From assembly GCF_001551835.1 (NCBI RefSeq), contig NZ_LODL01000013.1, positions 62,001-126,000 on the forward strand: DNA of 64,000 nt, read 5' to 3'. Source of the DNA: Dechloromonas denitrificans (GTDB lineage Bacteria > Pseudomonadota > Gammaproteobacteria > Burkholderiales > Rhodocyclaceae). The notes beneath the pieces are model-generated. The model searched no databases and was not told the DNA's origin. It saw nothing but the letters and a program-made list of their open reading frames with translations. Positions within the stretch are counted from its first letter, which is position 1. Every line of letters starts with the position of its first letter. This document shows positions 1 through 7,815 of this stretch, piece by piece. The position numbers were made by a program, and so were the translations under genes.

Positions 1-343
1 AGGCGGTGGCCAGGATGTTGGCGACCAGCAGTTCGCTGGGCGCCTGACGGGCGCGATGGTCGAGCAGCAGTTTGCGCAGGTCTTCCCATTCGGGGATCGC
101 TTCGATCTCGCGTTGTTCGGGCTGGATGTCGCAGGCCGGGAAATAGGCGTGGTGCAGATGGCTGCAGGCAGCCTCGCCCAGACCGAGATGGCCGGGCAGG
201 CAACCGTCGCCGGCAGCCTGGCCGGCGACGATGCTGGCCAGCAATGAACGGTTCGGATCGCCCGCCGCCAGGCCGACGGCCGGCGTCGCCAGCAGTTCGG
301 CCAGCAGCAATGCCCGACGGGGCAGGCGATCAGGGCCGTTCAT
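1..343 (-). CDS. nifQ: NifQ, nitrogenase Mo-cofactor synthesis protein (5' part, cut by window edge)
   Basis: Translating the minus strand from the ATG at 343 gives 114 codons with no stop, running off the left edge. The protein contains a CLPGHLGLGEAACSHL stretch and a later DLRKLLLDHRARQAPSELL segment. These match the N-terminal half of NifQ, where a loosely conserved region precedes the HLW motif and the C-terminal cysteine cluster that binds iron and molybdenum. Those cysteines lie outside the window. NifQ is thought to donate molybdenum for FeMo-cofactor assembly on NifEN/NifH. It is the last visible gene of the leftward nifB operon, starting 7 bases after the stop of the FeSII-like gene, which implies translational coupling. 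Confidence 0.8.
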   Translation of the reverse strand, partial: MNGPDRLPRRALLLAELLATPAVGLAAGDPNRSLLASIVAGQAAGDGCLPGHLGLGEAACSHLHHAYFPACDIQPEQREIEAIPEWEDLRKLLLDHRARQAPSELLVANILATA

Positions 344-350
344 CGCAGCC

Positions 351-713
351 TCACTTGCTCGGGTATTCGACCAGGATGTCCTCGTCGCGGACGATCATCT
401 GGCAGGCGAGGCGCCACTGGGTCGGCGGGATGTCGTCAACGTACATCTGCTCGATTTCAGCCTTGGTGATATGGCCGAGTTCGGTCAGCGCGGCGACTTC
501 GCGGACATTGAGCGGGCCACCCATCGGCCGGCGCTTGCCGTCGACCGAGGATACCTTGACCAGGCAGGTGCCACAGTTGCCTTCCTGGCAACCGAAATCG
601 ATCGGGATGTGATGTTCCTTGGCCAGATCGAGGATGGTCTGGGTGTGGCTGCCGGCGACGGCGTAGACGGTTTTGTCCTTGTGCATCGGACTGCTGAAAG
701 TAATGAGGGCCAT
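351..713 (-). CDS. [2Fe-2S] ferredoxin resembling nitrogenase-protective FeSII (Shethna II) protein
   Basis: A 120-residue protein. The ATG at 713 has an AGGAGA ribosome site; longer in-frame starts have none. A plant-type [2Fe-2S] motif CQEGNCGTC lies near residues 42-50, with a fourth cysteine in WRLACQ near residue 100. The start (ALITFSSP), the loop insertion after the cluster and the end (PPTQWRLACQMIVRDEDILVEY) resemble Azotobacter FeSII, which forms an oxygen-tolerant inactive complex with nitrogenase. That function is known for FeSII and only inferred here. It sits between another [2Fe-2S] ferredoxin and nifQ in the nifB operon. An electron-transfer role is the alternative. Confidence 0.8.
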   Translation of the reverse strand: MALITFSSPMHKDKTVYAVAGSHTQTILDLAKEHHIPIDFGCQEGNCGTCLVKVSSVDGKRRPMGGPLNVREVAALTELGHITKAEIEQMYVDDIPPTQWRLACQMIVRDEDILVEYPSK

Positions 714-797
714 TATTCGGTTCTCCTGATAAGCGGGTTGATTTGAATTTCTCTGTCGGGGTTGGGTGATTGCTTTTAATCTTGTTCGGTACTTGCT

Positions 798-865
798 CGT
801 CATTCCCGACTCGATCGGGAATCCAGAGGTTTTGCACCTGGATTCCCGCCTGCGCGGGAATGACG
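798..865. repeat. Palindromic intergenic repeat, copy 1 (dRS3/REP-like)
   Basis: The element has terminal inverted repeats CGTCATTCCCG and CGGGAATGACG and two internal GGGAAT-bounded hairpins around a CCAGAGG...CCTGGAT core. It lies between two ferredoxin genes of the nifB operon. Near-identical elements occur at 2926-2991 and 27118-27184. Confidence 0.85.
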
Positions 866-875
866 TATGCGGAAG

Positions 876-1163
876 CTAGGCGGGTTTTACGACCAGTTCG
901 CCGCCGATGATCTGGGCCTGGCAGGCCAGGCGGTGGCCGCGCGGCGCCATGTTGTCCTTCAATACCTGGTCTTCCAGGATGCTCGGTGGGGCAAGGTTTT
1001 CGCCGCCGGAGACGATCTTGGTCAGGCAGGTGCAGCATTCGCCTTCGCGGCAGCCGTAGGTGATGCCGGCCCCGACTTTTTCCGATACTTCGATCAGGCG
1101 GGTGCCGGCCGGTACGGTGACCGAGACGCCGATATCTTCGAAGGTGACTTTGGCTTTTGGCAT
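876..1163 (-). CDS. [2Fe-2S] ferredoxin
   Basis: A 95-residue adrenodoxin/plant-type ferredoxin. The cluster loop reads CREGECCTC (about residues 38-46), and the fourth ligand is in HRLACQ near residue 80, a normal size for a free electron carrier. An extra cysteine sits inside the loop (ECCTC). It lies between the flavodiiron protein (16-base gap) and the FeSII-like ferredoxin in the leftward nifB operon. Plausible partners are the flavodiiron protein or a nif assembly step; the sequence does not decide. Related small ferredoxins occur in many proteobacterial nif clusters. Confidence 0.85.
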   Translation of the reverse strand: MPKAKVTFEDIGVSVTVPAGTRLIEVSEKVGAGITYGCREGECCTCLTKIVSGGENLAPPSILEDQVLKDNMAPRGHRLACQAQIIGGELVVKPA

Positions 1164-1178
1164 TTTTATCTCCCTGAT

Positions 1179-2450
1179 TTACGCGAGTGTCGCCATGTCG
1201 ATCTCGCGGTGTTCGACCCGGCCGGTCAGGTGACGGGCCAGGTTTTCGCCGAGGTTCCGGCAGGCTTCGAGTTCGCCGGTATCCGGCACCAGCTTGATGC
1301 GCAGGCCGTCGACCGGGACGCGCAGCTTGAGGCCGCGCAGGCGGTCCTCGATCAGCCGGACGGCTTCGCCGCTCCAGCCGTAGGAGCCGAAAGCGGCGCC
1401 CAGCTTGCCCTTGACGTTGACGGTGGTCAGCGACGAGAGCAGGTCCCAGATCGGCTTGACGGCGTCGGCATTGATGGTCGGGCTGCCGAAGGCAAGGCCG
1501 TCGGCTTCCTCGACCAGGTCGGTGAAGATTTCGGCTTCGCCGCCTTCGAGGTCGTACAGCGAAACGCGGACGCCGCCCAGGCTCTCGGCGCCGGCGGCGA
1601 GCGCCTCGGCCATGCGCCGGGTGTTGCCGTAGGCCGAGAGATAGAAGACGACCAGCGTCTTTTCGCTACGCGCCTCGTTGAACAGGCGCGGCGTGGCCAG
1701 TTCGCGGTAGCGGTGCACATAGTCGCGCGGCTGGTGGCGCAGGATGGGGCCGTGGGCCGGGGCGATCAGCTTGATAGGCAGCGGTTCGATCAGCGCGATG
1801 GCGTCGAGCACGTACTCGCGGAAGGGCCGCATGATGTGGGCGTAGTAGTACTCGAACGAGAAACGGAAATCGCCGACCGTGTCGTTGAACAGCCGGTTGT
1901 CGCAGAAGTGGCAGCCGAAGATGTCGCCGGTGAACAGCAGGCCATCTTCTTCGAGATAGGTGCACTGGGTGTCCGGCCAGTGCAGGTAGGGCGTGTGCAG
2001 AAAGCGCAGCGTGCGGCCGCCGAGGTCGACGGTATCGTCGGTGGTGACCGGGATGTATTCGGGCGGCTTTTCGCCGGAGGGTTTCAACAGCGCTTTCAAC
2101 ATCATCTGGGCGCGGCTGGAGAGATAGACCCGGGCCTGCGGGGCGCGCTTGAGCAATTCGGGCAGGGCGCCGCTGTGGTCCGGCTCCAGGTGGTTGAGGA
2201 CGATGGTGGTGATTTCGTCGTAGCGGGCCACCGATTCGAGACGGCGGAAGAAATCGTCGGCGAAGTTCTCCTTCACCGTGTCGATGATCGCCACGCCGTT
2301 CTCGCCGCGCACGACATACGAGTTGTAGCTCGTGCCGTTGGCGGTTTTGAGGATGATGTCGAAGCTCCGCAGATGCGGGTCGAGGGCGCCCACCCAGTGG
2401 ACGCCCGGCGCGATTTCTACGGCGTGGTCAGTGATTGCCGCAGCGACCAT
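1179..2450 (-). CDS. A-type flavodiiron protein (FprA family O2/NO reductase)
   Basis: A 423-residue protein. The N-terminal half is a metallo-beta-lactamase-like di-iron domain with the HLEPDH motif and later ligands in HWPDTQC, TGDIFG and APAHGPI. The C-terminal half is a flavodoxin domain (VVFYLSAYGNTRRMAEAL and GSPTINAD FMN loops). Such proteins reduce O2 to water or NO to N2O in the cytoplasm. The ATG at 2450 has a GAGG site; an upstream ATG at 2483 lies deeper inside the preceding gene and is less likely. It overlaps the NifO-like gene by 23 bases. Its place in a nif operon suggests local oxygen or NO removal, with electrons perhaps from the adjacent ferredoxin. Confidence 0.9.
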   Translation of the reverse strand: MVAAAITDHAVEIAPGVHWVGALDPHLRSFDIILKTANGTSYNSYVVRGENGVAIIDTVKENFADDFFRRLESVARYDEITTIVLNHLEPDHSGALPELLKRAPQARVYLSSRAQMMLKALLKPSGEKPPEYIPVTTDDTVDLGGRTLRFLHTPYLHWPDTQCTYLEEDGLLFTGDIFGCHFCDNRLFNDTVGDFRFSFEYYYAHIMRPFREYVLDAIALIEPLPIKLIAPAHGPILRHQPRDYVHRYRELATPRLFNEARSEKTLVVFYLSAYGNTRRMAEALAAGAESLGGVRVSLYDLEGGEAEIFTDLVEEADGLAFGSPTINADAVKPIWDLLSSLTTVNVKGKLGAAFGSYGWSGEAVRLIEDRLRGLKLRVPVDGLRIKLVPDTGELEACRNLGENLARHLTGRVEHREIDMATLA

Positions 2451-2907
2451 GGCTGCTTTCCTCTTCCGCGTGGTCATGCGCATGGCTGCCGCAACTGCCG
2501 TGGCCTTCCGGCCCGTGCACGCAGGCTTCGATATTGCCTTCCGGCAGGTCGACGTTTTTCAGCCCGATCCAGGCGTCGACCGCAGCAATATCGAACCCGA
2601 CCAGCCGTTCCTCGCCGATTTCCATCAGGGGGCGGCGAATGAGCAGCGGGTTCTCCAGCAACAGGCGCAGCGCATGCTCGAAGCTGATGTTCTCGGGCAC
2701 GATCTCGCCCGACTTGACGGCCGGCGCCGCCGGGTTGAACCACGCGCTGACCGGCAGTTTGCCGAGAAAGGCGAGCAGCCGTTCAGCCGTCCAGGCTTCG
2801 GTTTTCAGACTCTTGGCTTGGACGGTGTGGCCGGCCGCGGCGAGCAGGGTCTTTTGGCGAAGATTGCCCTTGCAGCCCGGTTTCTCGTAGAAGGTGACGA
2901 CGGCCAT
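2428..2907 (-). CDS. NifO-like nitrogenase-associated protein (ArsC/Spx fold) with His/Cys-rich tail
   Basis: A 159-residue protein. The thioredoxin-fold start VTFYEKPGCKGNLRQ and the helical arrangement match the ArsC-like nitrogenase-associated family (NifO in Azotobacter). Only one cysteine is present in the active-site loop, so classic arsenate reduction is doubtful. The last 30 residues are rich in His, Cys, Gly and Glu (HGSCGSHAHDH, HGRCGNH), which suggests metal binding. The ATG at 2907 has a GGGAG site; the longer ATG at 2961 lies in the palindromic repeat. In Azotobacter NifO has been linked to molybdenum/nitrate balance; a role here is inference. Confidence 0.75.
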   Translation of the reverse strand: MAVVTFYEKPGCKGNLRQKTLLAAAGHTVQAKSLKTEAWTAERLLAFLGKLPVSAWFNPAAPAVKSGEIVPENISFEHALRLLLENPLLIRRPLMEIGEERLVGFDIAAVDAWIGLKNVDLPEGNIEACVHGPEGHGSCGSHAHDHAEEESSHGRCGNH

Positions 2908-2925
2908 CAGTGGGCTCCCATGCTT

Positions 2926-2991
2926 GTCATTCCCGGCTTGACCGGGAATCCAGAGGCGCACATCCTGGATTCCCGCCTACGCGGGAATGAC
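2926..2991. repeat. Palindromic intergenic repeat, copy 2
   Basis: Same element as at 798-865, with ends GTCATTCCCG and CGGGAATGAC and the same CCAGAGG...CCTGGAT core. It lies between the nifB-linked dicluster ferredoxin and the NifO-like gene, inside the presumed operon. Confidence 0.85.
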
Positions 2992-3004
2992 GGCAACCGG
3001 GCGC

Positions 3005-3283
3005 TCATGCCGCTTCCCGCCACAAGCCAAACTCCTTCAGCTTCTCAATCGGGATGCCGGTCAGCGAGCCGGGTGGGTTCAGGAACTCGCCCAGTTCATC
3101 GACGATGGCCATTTCGATCGGGCAGATCGCGGCGCACTGCGGCACGCCGTGATCGCCCAGGCACTCGGTGCATTTGCCGTCGTCGATCAGGAAATGCGGG
3201 GTGTCCTTATAGATCGCATCGTTCGGGCAGACATCGACGCAAGCCCAGCAGTTGACACAGGATTGGGTAATTTGCAGAGCCAT
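3005..3283 (-). CDS. fdxN: nifB-associated 2[4Fe-4S] ferredoxin
   Basis: A 92-residue dicluster ferredoxin. The first cluster motif is CVNCWACVDVCP (residues 9-20); the second is the extended form CTECLGDHGVPQC...CP, as in FdxN-type ferredoxins found with nifB. The gene starts directly after the nifB stop (TAA then ATG), so the two are translationally coupled. FdxN-type ferredoxins supply electrons for NifB-cofactor synthesis in Azotobacter, which fits this position. The symbol rests on family resemblance and context. Confidence 0.85.
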   Translation of the reverse strand: MALQITQSCVNCWACVDVCPNDAIYKDTPHFLIDDGKCTECLGDHGVPQCAAICPIEMAIVDELGEFLNPPGSLTGIPIEKLKEFGLWREAA

Positions 3284-4792
3284 TTATGCCACCTTTTTGC
3301 TGTCGACCGCGGGCAGCAACTTGCCGGTCGCCGCGATTTCCTTGTACACCGCCAGCACGGCGTCCTCGATCGGCTCCATCGCGTGTTCGCCGTTCGGCGC
3401 GATGCCGGCGGCTTCCAGCTTGGCCCAGGGCTCGTAACCGATCTTCGAACAGAGAACGACCTCGCAGCCTTCGAGGATGCGGATATTCCTGTCGAGCAGG
3501 GATTCCGTAGCGCCCGCATCGACCACGTCGCCATCGCCGCAGGAGTCCATGCCGCCGCAGTACAGCTCGGTCTTGCGGTGGCTGATGAAGCGGACGCCGG
3601 CTGGCGAGGCTTCGTAGATCAGGAACTCCTTGGCATGCCCGAAGTGCTCGGCGACGACGCCGTTCTTGCCGGCCACCGCCATCAGCACCGGCCGCGACTC
3701 GGCCGGAATGCCCAGTTCCTCGGCTTTCGGCTTGGCGTTGCCGCGCTTGGCTTCGAGCTGCTCGATGATCGAGTCGTGCACTTCCTTGCGGCGGACCATG
3801 GCGGCTTCGTAATCGACATCCATGACGTCGATCTTGTCGAGCGTGAACTCGTCGCCGCGATCTTCGCCCAGCAGGCCGACCGCATCGGCCCGGCACTGGC
3901 GGCAATGGCGCATCATCGCCATGTCGCCGGCACAGGCGTCCTGCAGGTCCTGAAGCATTTCCGGGGTCGGTTCCGGCTGCTCCATGATGCCGTAGTAGGT
4001 GCCGTGTTCCGGTTCGGCGATCAGCGGCATGACGTTGTGCAGGAAGGCACCCTTGGCCTTGACGATCTTCGAAACTTCCTTCAGATGCTCGTCATTGACG
4101 CCGGGGATCAGCACCGAATTGACTTTGACCAGGATGCCGCGGTCGGTCAGCATCTGCAGACCCTTCTGCTGCTGCTCGATCAGGATCTTCGCGCCTTCGA
4201 TGCCGAAGATGCGCTTGTTTTCCCAGTAGATCCACGGATAGATCTTGGCGCCGACTTCGGGATCGACGCAGTTGATGGTGATCGTCACGTGGTCGATGTT
4301 GTGCTTGGCGATTTCGTCGACGTACTGCGGCAGGCTGAGGCCGTTGGTCGACACGCACAGCTTGATGTCCGGGGCACGCGCGGAGAGCTGTTCGAAGGTT
4401 TCAAAGGTGCGGCCCGGGTTGGCCAGGGGGTCGCCGGGACCGGCGATGCCGAGCACCGTCATCTGTGGAATCTCGGCGGCGACGGCGAGCACCTTCTTGA
4501 TCGCCTGGTCCGGCGTCAGCAGTTCGGAAACGACGCCGGGGCGGGATTCGTTCGAACAATCGTACTTGCGGTTGCAGTAGTTGCACTGGATGTTGCAGGC
4601 GGGTGCCACGGCGACGTGCATGCGGGCGAAGTAGTGGTGCGCTTCTTCCGAATAGCAGGGGTGGTCCTGCACCTTGGCGCGGATGTGGTCCGGCAGATGG
4701 CCCAATGCATCCGGGGCCGTACCGCAGCCGCTGGATGAGCAGCCGCCGCCTTCCGATTCCGACGGGGTGTTGCTGATGACTGGAAGTTCCAC
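3284..4792 (-). CDS. nifB: NifB, radical-SAM FeMo-cofactor synthase
   Basis: A 502-residue protein from a GTG at 4792 with AGGAG eight bases upstream. No ATG exists before residue 58 of that frame, and the length equals typical proteobacterial NifB. The radical SAM motif CNIQCNYCNRKYDC follows HVAVAPA; the C-terminal NifX-like domain starts at about residue 390 (PVLMAVAGKNGVVAEHFGHA). The N-terminal Cys-rich stretch (GGGCSSSGCG) is also typical. NifB converts two [4Fe-4S] clusters and SAM into the carbide-containing NifB-co precursor. A sigma-54 promoter (4829-4844) and a NifA site (4907-4922) lie upstream. Confidence 0.97.
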   Translation of the reverse strand: MELPVISNTPSESEGGGCSSSGCGTAPDALGHLPDHIRAKVQDHPCYSEEAHHYFARMHVAVAPACNIQCNYCNRKYDCSNESRPGVVSELLTPDQAIKKVLAVAAEIPQMTVLGIAGPGDPLANPGRTFETFEQLSARAPDIKLCVSTNGLSLPQYVDEIAKHNIDHVTITINCVDPEVGAKIYPWIYWENKRIFGIEGAKILIEQQQKGLQMLTDRGILVKVNSVLIPGVNDEHLKEVSKIVKAKGAFLHNVMPLIAEPEHGTYYGIMEQPEPTPEMLQDLQDACAGDMAMMRHCRQCRADAVGLLGEDRGDEFTLDKIDVMDVDYEAAMVRRKEVHDSIIEQLEAKRGNAKPKAEELGIPAESRPVLMAVAGKNGVVAEHFGHAKEFLIYEASPAGVRFISHRKTELYCGGMDSCGDGDVVDAGATESLLDRNIRILEGCEVVLCSKIGYEPWAKLEAAGIAPNGEHAMEPIEDAVLAVYKEIAATGKLLPAVDSKKVA

Positions 4793-4828
4793 GATGAAGG
4801 CTCCTCGATAGCTGTGCGGGGTCTTTTC

Positions 4829-4844
4829 AGCAATCGGTATGCCA
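4829..4844 (-). promoter_or_regulatory. Sigma-54 promoter of nifB
   Basis: The minus strand reads TGGCATACCGATTGCT, with the required GG-N10-GC spacing. The predicted transcript start is near 4818, 26 bases before the nifB GTG. The NifA site at 4907-4922 is centred about 96 bases upstream. Confidence 0.85.
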
Positions 4845-4906
4845 GGGGCTAAAGCCTTGTTAAAACAAGCGCTTGTCGTTTTTTGGCCGGGCCCTTGTTG
4901 GTGCCT

Positions 4907-4922
4907 TGTCGTGAACTCGACA
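4907..4922. promoter_or_regulatory. NifA upstream activator site 1 (shared by nifB and response regulator)
   Basis: TGT-N10-ACA inside a 24-base perfect palindrome, GCCTTGTCG-TGAACT-CGACAAGGC. It lies in the divergent region between nifB and the response regulator at 4997. Confidence 0.88.
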
Positions 4923-4996
4923 AGGCACTGTTTCACGCGGGGAGTGGCTCCCGGCCTTGGCTGGCACTAAACTGGGAAGCAGACGGGGAGAGCACC

Positions 4997-5815
4997 ATGA
5001 ATGAAAACCTGAACACGCCGCTGCCGGAGTCGCCCGATTCGCGCACCATCCTGCTGGTCGATGACGAAGAGAACATCCTGTCGTCGCTGAAGCGCTTGTT
5101 GCGGCGGGACGGCTATCGCATCCTGACCGCCAGCGGCGGCGAGGCCGGGCTGGAGATCCTGGCGGCCAACGCGGTCGATGTGATCATCTCGGACCAGCGC
5201 ATGCCGAACATGACCGGGGTCGAATTCCTACGCCGGGTGAAGACGCTTTACCCCGATACGGTGCGCCTCGTTCTCTCCGGCTACACCGAGTTCCAGTCGA
5301 TTACCGACGCCATCAACGAAGGGGCGATCTACAAGTTCCTGACCAAGCCGTGGGACGACGAGCAGTTGCGGGCCAGCATCCTGGAAGCCTTCCGGATCAA
5401 GGCGCTGGCCGACGAGAACCGGCGCCTGAGCGACGAGTTGCTGCTCGCCAACCAGCAGTTGCGCGTCGTGCTCGACGAGAAACAGCGCCAGTTGCAGCGC
5501 GACGAAGTCGTGCTCGGTATCGGCCAGGAAATCCTGCAACTGGTGCCGCTGCCGATCATCGGTCTGGACGATGACGACATGGTCGTTTTCGCCAACGCCG
5601 AGGCCGACCGGCTGTTCGGCCAGGGCGCGCCGCTGATCGGCTCGTTCGCCCAGGCCGTGCTGCCGCCGGCCCTGCTCGACATCATCGGCGGCGCGGTCGG
5701 TGAGCATCGCTGGGCGCAGGGCGGGCTCGACTGGCCGGTCAATTATCAGCGGATCGGCTTCAATGCGGCGACCCAGGGCCGCGTGCTGGTGCTGGGGCCG
5801 GCGGCCCGGCCCTGA
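4997..5815 (+). CDS. Response regulator, REC plus PAS-like domain
   Basis: A 272-residue protein. The receiver domain covers about residues 16-135 with acidic pocket DDEE, phospho-acceptor Asp near residue 66 (IISDQRMPNMTG) and conserved KPW. A coiled-coil stretch (about 140-180) leads to a PAS-like domain (LPIIGLDDDDMVVFANAEADRLFG). No DNA-binding, HD-GYP or GGDEF domain is seen. The ATG has a GGGGAG site; an in-frame ATG at 4883 lacks one. It diverges from nifB across one NifA site, so it is probably expressed with nitrogen fixation. A TGGCAC at 4962 lacks a proper -12 partner. The cognate kinase is unknown. Confidence 0.8.
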   Translation: MNENLNTPLPESPDSRTILLVDDEENILSSLKRLLRRDGYRILTASGGEAGLEILAANAVDVIISDQRMPNMTGVEFLRRVKTLYPDTVRLVLSGYTEFQSITDAINEGAIYKFLTKPWDDEQLRASILEAFRIKALADENRRLSDELLLANQQLRVVLDEKQRQLQRDEVVLGIGQEILQLVPLPIIGLDDDDMVVFANAEADRLFGQGAPLIGSFAQAVLPPALLDIIGGAVGEHRWAQGGLDWPVNYQRIGFNAATQGRVLVLGPAARP

Positions 5816-5835
5816 TTGCCGCCGAGGCTCATGCT

Positions 5836-5851
5836 TGTCGGGCTTGCGACA
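5836..5851. promoter_or_regulatory. NifA upstream activator site 2
   Basis: TGT-CGGGCTTGCG-ACA, flanked as CTTGTCG...CGACAAAG. It is centred about 76 bases before the predicted start of the transcript for the CCG protein. Confidence 0.88.
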
Positions 5852-5893
5852 AAGCCGGCTTTTTCAAGGTCTTGATAATTAAGCAGGTTTCTC

Positions 5894-5909
5894 TGGCGCC
5901 GCTCTTGCT
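5894..5909 (+). promoter_or_regulatory. Sigma-54 promoter of the CCG iron-sulfur gene
   Basis: TGGCGCCGCTCTTGCT with exact GG-N10-GC spacing. Transcription is predicted near 5920, one base before the annotated ATG, so the message would be nearly leaderless or the start codon lies further in. Confidence 0.85.
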
Positions 5910-5920
5910 AGGGCTAGACC

Positions 5921-7261
5921 ATGAAAACCCATCTCGACTGGTCGGCTTACGACACCTATGGCGTGGGCGATGCCTACGCCGGCATTCCCGCCACCGGCGG
6001 CAACTACGCCAAGGCGGTTGCCGTCTGCATGAACAATCACCAGTGCCAGCGCGACGGCAAGGGCGTGATGTGCCCGAGTTACCGCATCACGCACGACCCG
6101 GCCCATTCGACCGGGGCCCGCGTCAAGGCGTTCAAGGCGGCGCTGAACGGGGAATTGGGCGACGATCCCTTCGCCCATCCTGACCTGGCGCGGGCGATGG
6201 ATCTTTGCGTCTCCTGCAAGGGCTGCAAGAAGGAATGCCCGAGCGCCGTCGACATGACGCTGATCAAGACCGAGTATCTGGCCCAGAAAAACGAGCGCCT
6301 CGGCATCTCGCGCCGGACCCGGCTGTTTGCCGTTCTGCCGGCCTGGTTGCACCGATACCGCCGGTCGCTCGCCGTACTCGTCCGCTGGCGTAACGCCTCG
6401 CCGTGGCTGGCCGCTTTGGTCGAACGCTGGCTGGGCATCTCGGCCCGGCGGCCGATTCCGGAGATCGTCAGCCGGCCGTTTCGCGAGGCGAAAACCGAGT
6501 CCGCCGGTCAACGCGGCAAAGTGGCCCTTTTTGTCGATACCTTCAGCCATTACTACACGCCGGAAGTGGCCGAGGCGGCGATTGCCGTGCTCGAAGCCGG
6601 CGGTTACCGCGTCGAGGTGCTGCGCCCGGCGGCGGGCGATGCCGAACCGGCGCGGCCCTTGTGTTGCGGTCGCACCTACCTGTCGCAGGGCCTGGTCGAA
6701 GCGGCCAAAGTCGAGGCACGGCGGGTGATGGCAGCGCTCGGGCCGGCCCTGGCGGAAGGGACGCCGATTGTCGGCCTCGAACCTTCCTGCCTGCTCGCCT
6801 TGCGCGACGAGTTCTACAGCCTGGGGCTGGGGCCGGAAGTCGGGCAACTGGGCAAGCAGGCCTTCCTGTTCGAGGAATTCCTGATGCGCGAGGCCAACAA
6901 GGGCTTGCAGCTGAACCTGAAGCCGCTGCCGGGCGGCAAGGCGCTGGTGCATGGGCACTGCCACCAGAAAGCCTTCGGCGCGATGAAGTCAGTGAAGAAG
7001 GTGCTGGGCTGGATTCCGGATTTCGAATTCGAGATCGTCGATGCCAGTTGCTGCGGCATGTCCGGCAGTTTCGGGCTGGAGGCCGAGCATTACGAGGCCT
7101 CGGTGCAGATGGGCGAACTGGCTTTGCTGCCGGCGGTGCGGGCGGCGGCGAGCGACGCGCCGATCATCGCCGACGGGTTTTCCTGTCGCCACCAGATTCT
7201 CGACGGCACTGGCCGCCAGGCGATGCACGTCGCTACATTGCTGCAGCGCGCGCTAGCGTGA
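5921..7261 (+). CDS. Cysteine-rich (CCG) [4Fe-4S] protein, GlpC/HdrD/glycolate-oxidase Fe-S subunit-like
   Basis: A 446-residue protein. A first Cys group (about residues 36, 42, 51) precedes a [4Fe-4S] motif CVSCKGCKKECP (96-107). The C-terminal half has two cysteine-rich repeats with CCGRTYLSQG and CCGMSGSFG. The layout matches the C-terminal Fe-S part of FAD-linked oxidases (D-lactate/glycolate type), but no FAD domain is encoded next to it. It probably passes electrons between a flavoprotein and a membrane or ferredoxin acceptor; partner and substrate are unknown. A NifA site and a sigma-54 promoter directly upstream place it under nitrogen-fixation control. It overlaps the convergent hemerythrin gene by 29 bases. 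Confidence 0.8.
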   Translation: MKTHLDWSAYDTYGVGDAYAGIPATGGNYAKAVAVCMNNHQCQRDGKGVMCPSYRITHDPAHSTGARVKAFKAALNGELGDDPFAHPDLARAMDLCVSCKGCKKECPSAVDMTLIKTEYLAQKNERLGISRRTRLFAVLPAWLHRYRRSLAVLVRWRNASPWLAALVERWLGISARRPIPEIVSRPFREAKTESAGQRGKVALFVDTFSHYYTPEVAEAAIAVLEAGGYRVEVLRPAAGDAEPARPLCCGRTYLSQGLVEAAKVEARRVMAALGPALAEGTPIVGLEPSCLLALRDEFYSLGLGPEVGQLGKQAFLFEEFLMREANKGLQLNLKPLPGGKALVHGHCHQKAFGAMKSVKKVLGWIPDFEFEIVDASCCGMSGSFGLEAEHYEASVQMGELALLPAVRAAASDAPIIADGFSCRHQILDGTGRQAMHVATLLQRALA

Positions 7262-7685
7262 ACGGCTTTTCCGGGTCGTACAGGCCGGACGAAACCTGCT
7301 GCAGGTTGCGGCCGAGATTCAGGTCTTCTTCGCGGATATGCCGTTCGAACCAGTATTCGATATAGCGCAGGACGCCGAAGACATCGATTTTTTGCTGGTG
7401 CACTTCATCGATGGCCTTCGCGATGGCATCGAGCATTTTCTGGTGCTTGCGGGCATGGGCCGAAAAATTCAGCCCGTTTTCGCCGGCCAGGCGTTCTTCG
7501 GTGGCGCAATGCTCGCGCAACTGGTTCATCAAGGCTTCCGCCTCGGCCAGCGGCAGATCCGGCGTGTCGAGACACAGGACTTTCAGGGCGGCCAGCCTGG
7601 AGAAGAGCGCTGCATGCTGGTCGTCAATTTCCTCGATATTGATGACCAGCGTGCTGGGCAGGAAAGCAGCGGTTTCTTGGTTCAT
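7233..7685 (-). CDS. Bacteriohemerythrin
   Basis: A 150-residue single-domain hemerythrin. The iron-binding pattern includes DDQHAALF (near 22), the H-x3-E pair in REHCATEERL, HARKHQKML and the final HIREEDLNL. The ATG at 7685 follows a GGAG site; a TTG one codon upstream is less likely. Such proteins bind O2 reversibly at a non-heme di-iron site and can buffer or deliver oxygen in microaerobic cells. The 3' end overlaps the convergent CCG-protein gene by 29 bases. No NifA or sigma-54 element was found upstream, so nif control is not shown. Confidence 0.9.
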   Translation of the reverse strand: MNQETAAFLPSTLVINIEEIDDQHAALFSRLAALKVLCLDTPDLPLAEAEALMNQLREHCATEERLAGENGLNFSAHARKHQKMLDAIAKAIDEVHQQKIDVFGVLRYIEYWFERHIREEDLNLGRNLQQVSSGLYDPEKPFTLARAAAM

Positions 7686-7815
7686 CAATGGCTCCTTTTC
7701 TATCGGCTGGCGAGGTCCGGTCGTACAGCGGAGATTCCTGATTTTTCAGTATAGAGATCGAACGGTAAATTGCCAGATCAAAACTGCCGCCAATGAATAT
7801 TTATGCCAAAGTAAT

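Noticed and set aside
867-2642. 591-codon plus-strand open frame
   Set aside because: It lies opposite the ferredoxin and flavodiiron genes, whose motifs are clear. High GC creates long antisense frames; no ribosome site or domain supports it.
4962-4977. TGGCAC before the response regulator as a sigma-54 promoter
   Set aside because: The -12 half reads GG where GC is needed at N10, so it is at best a degraded element.
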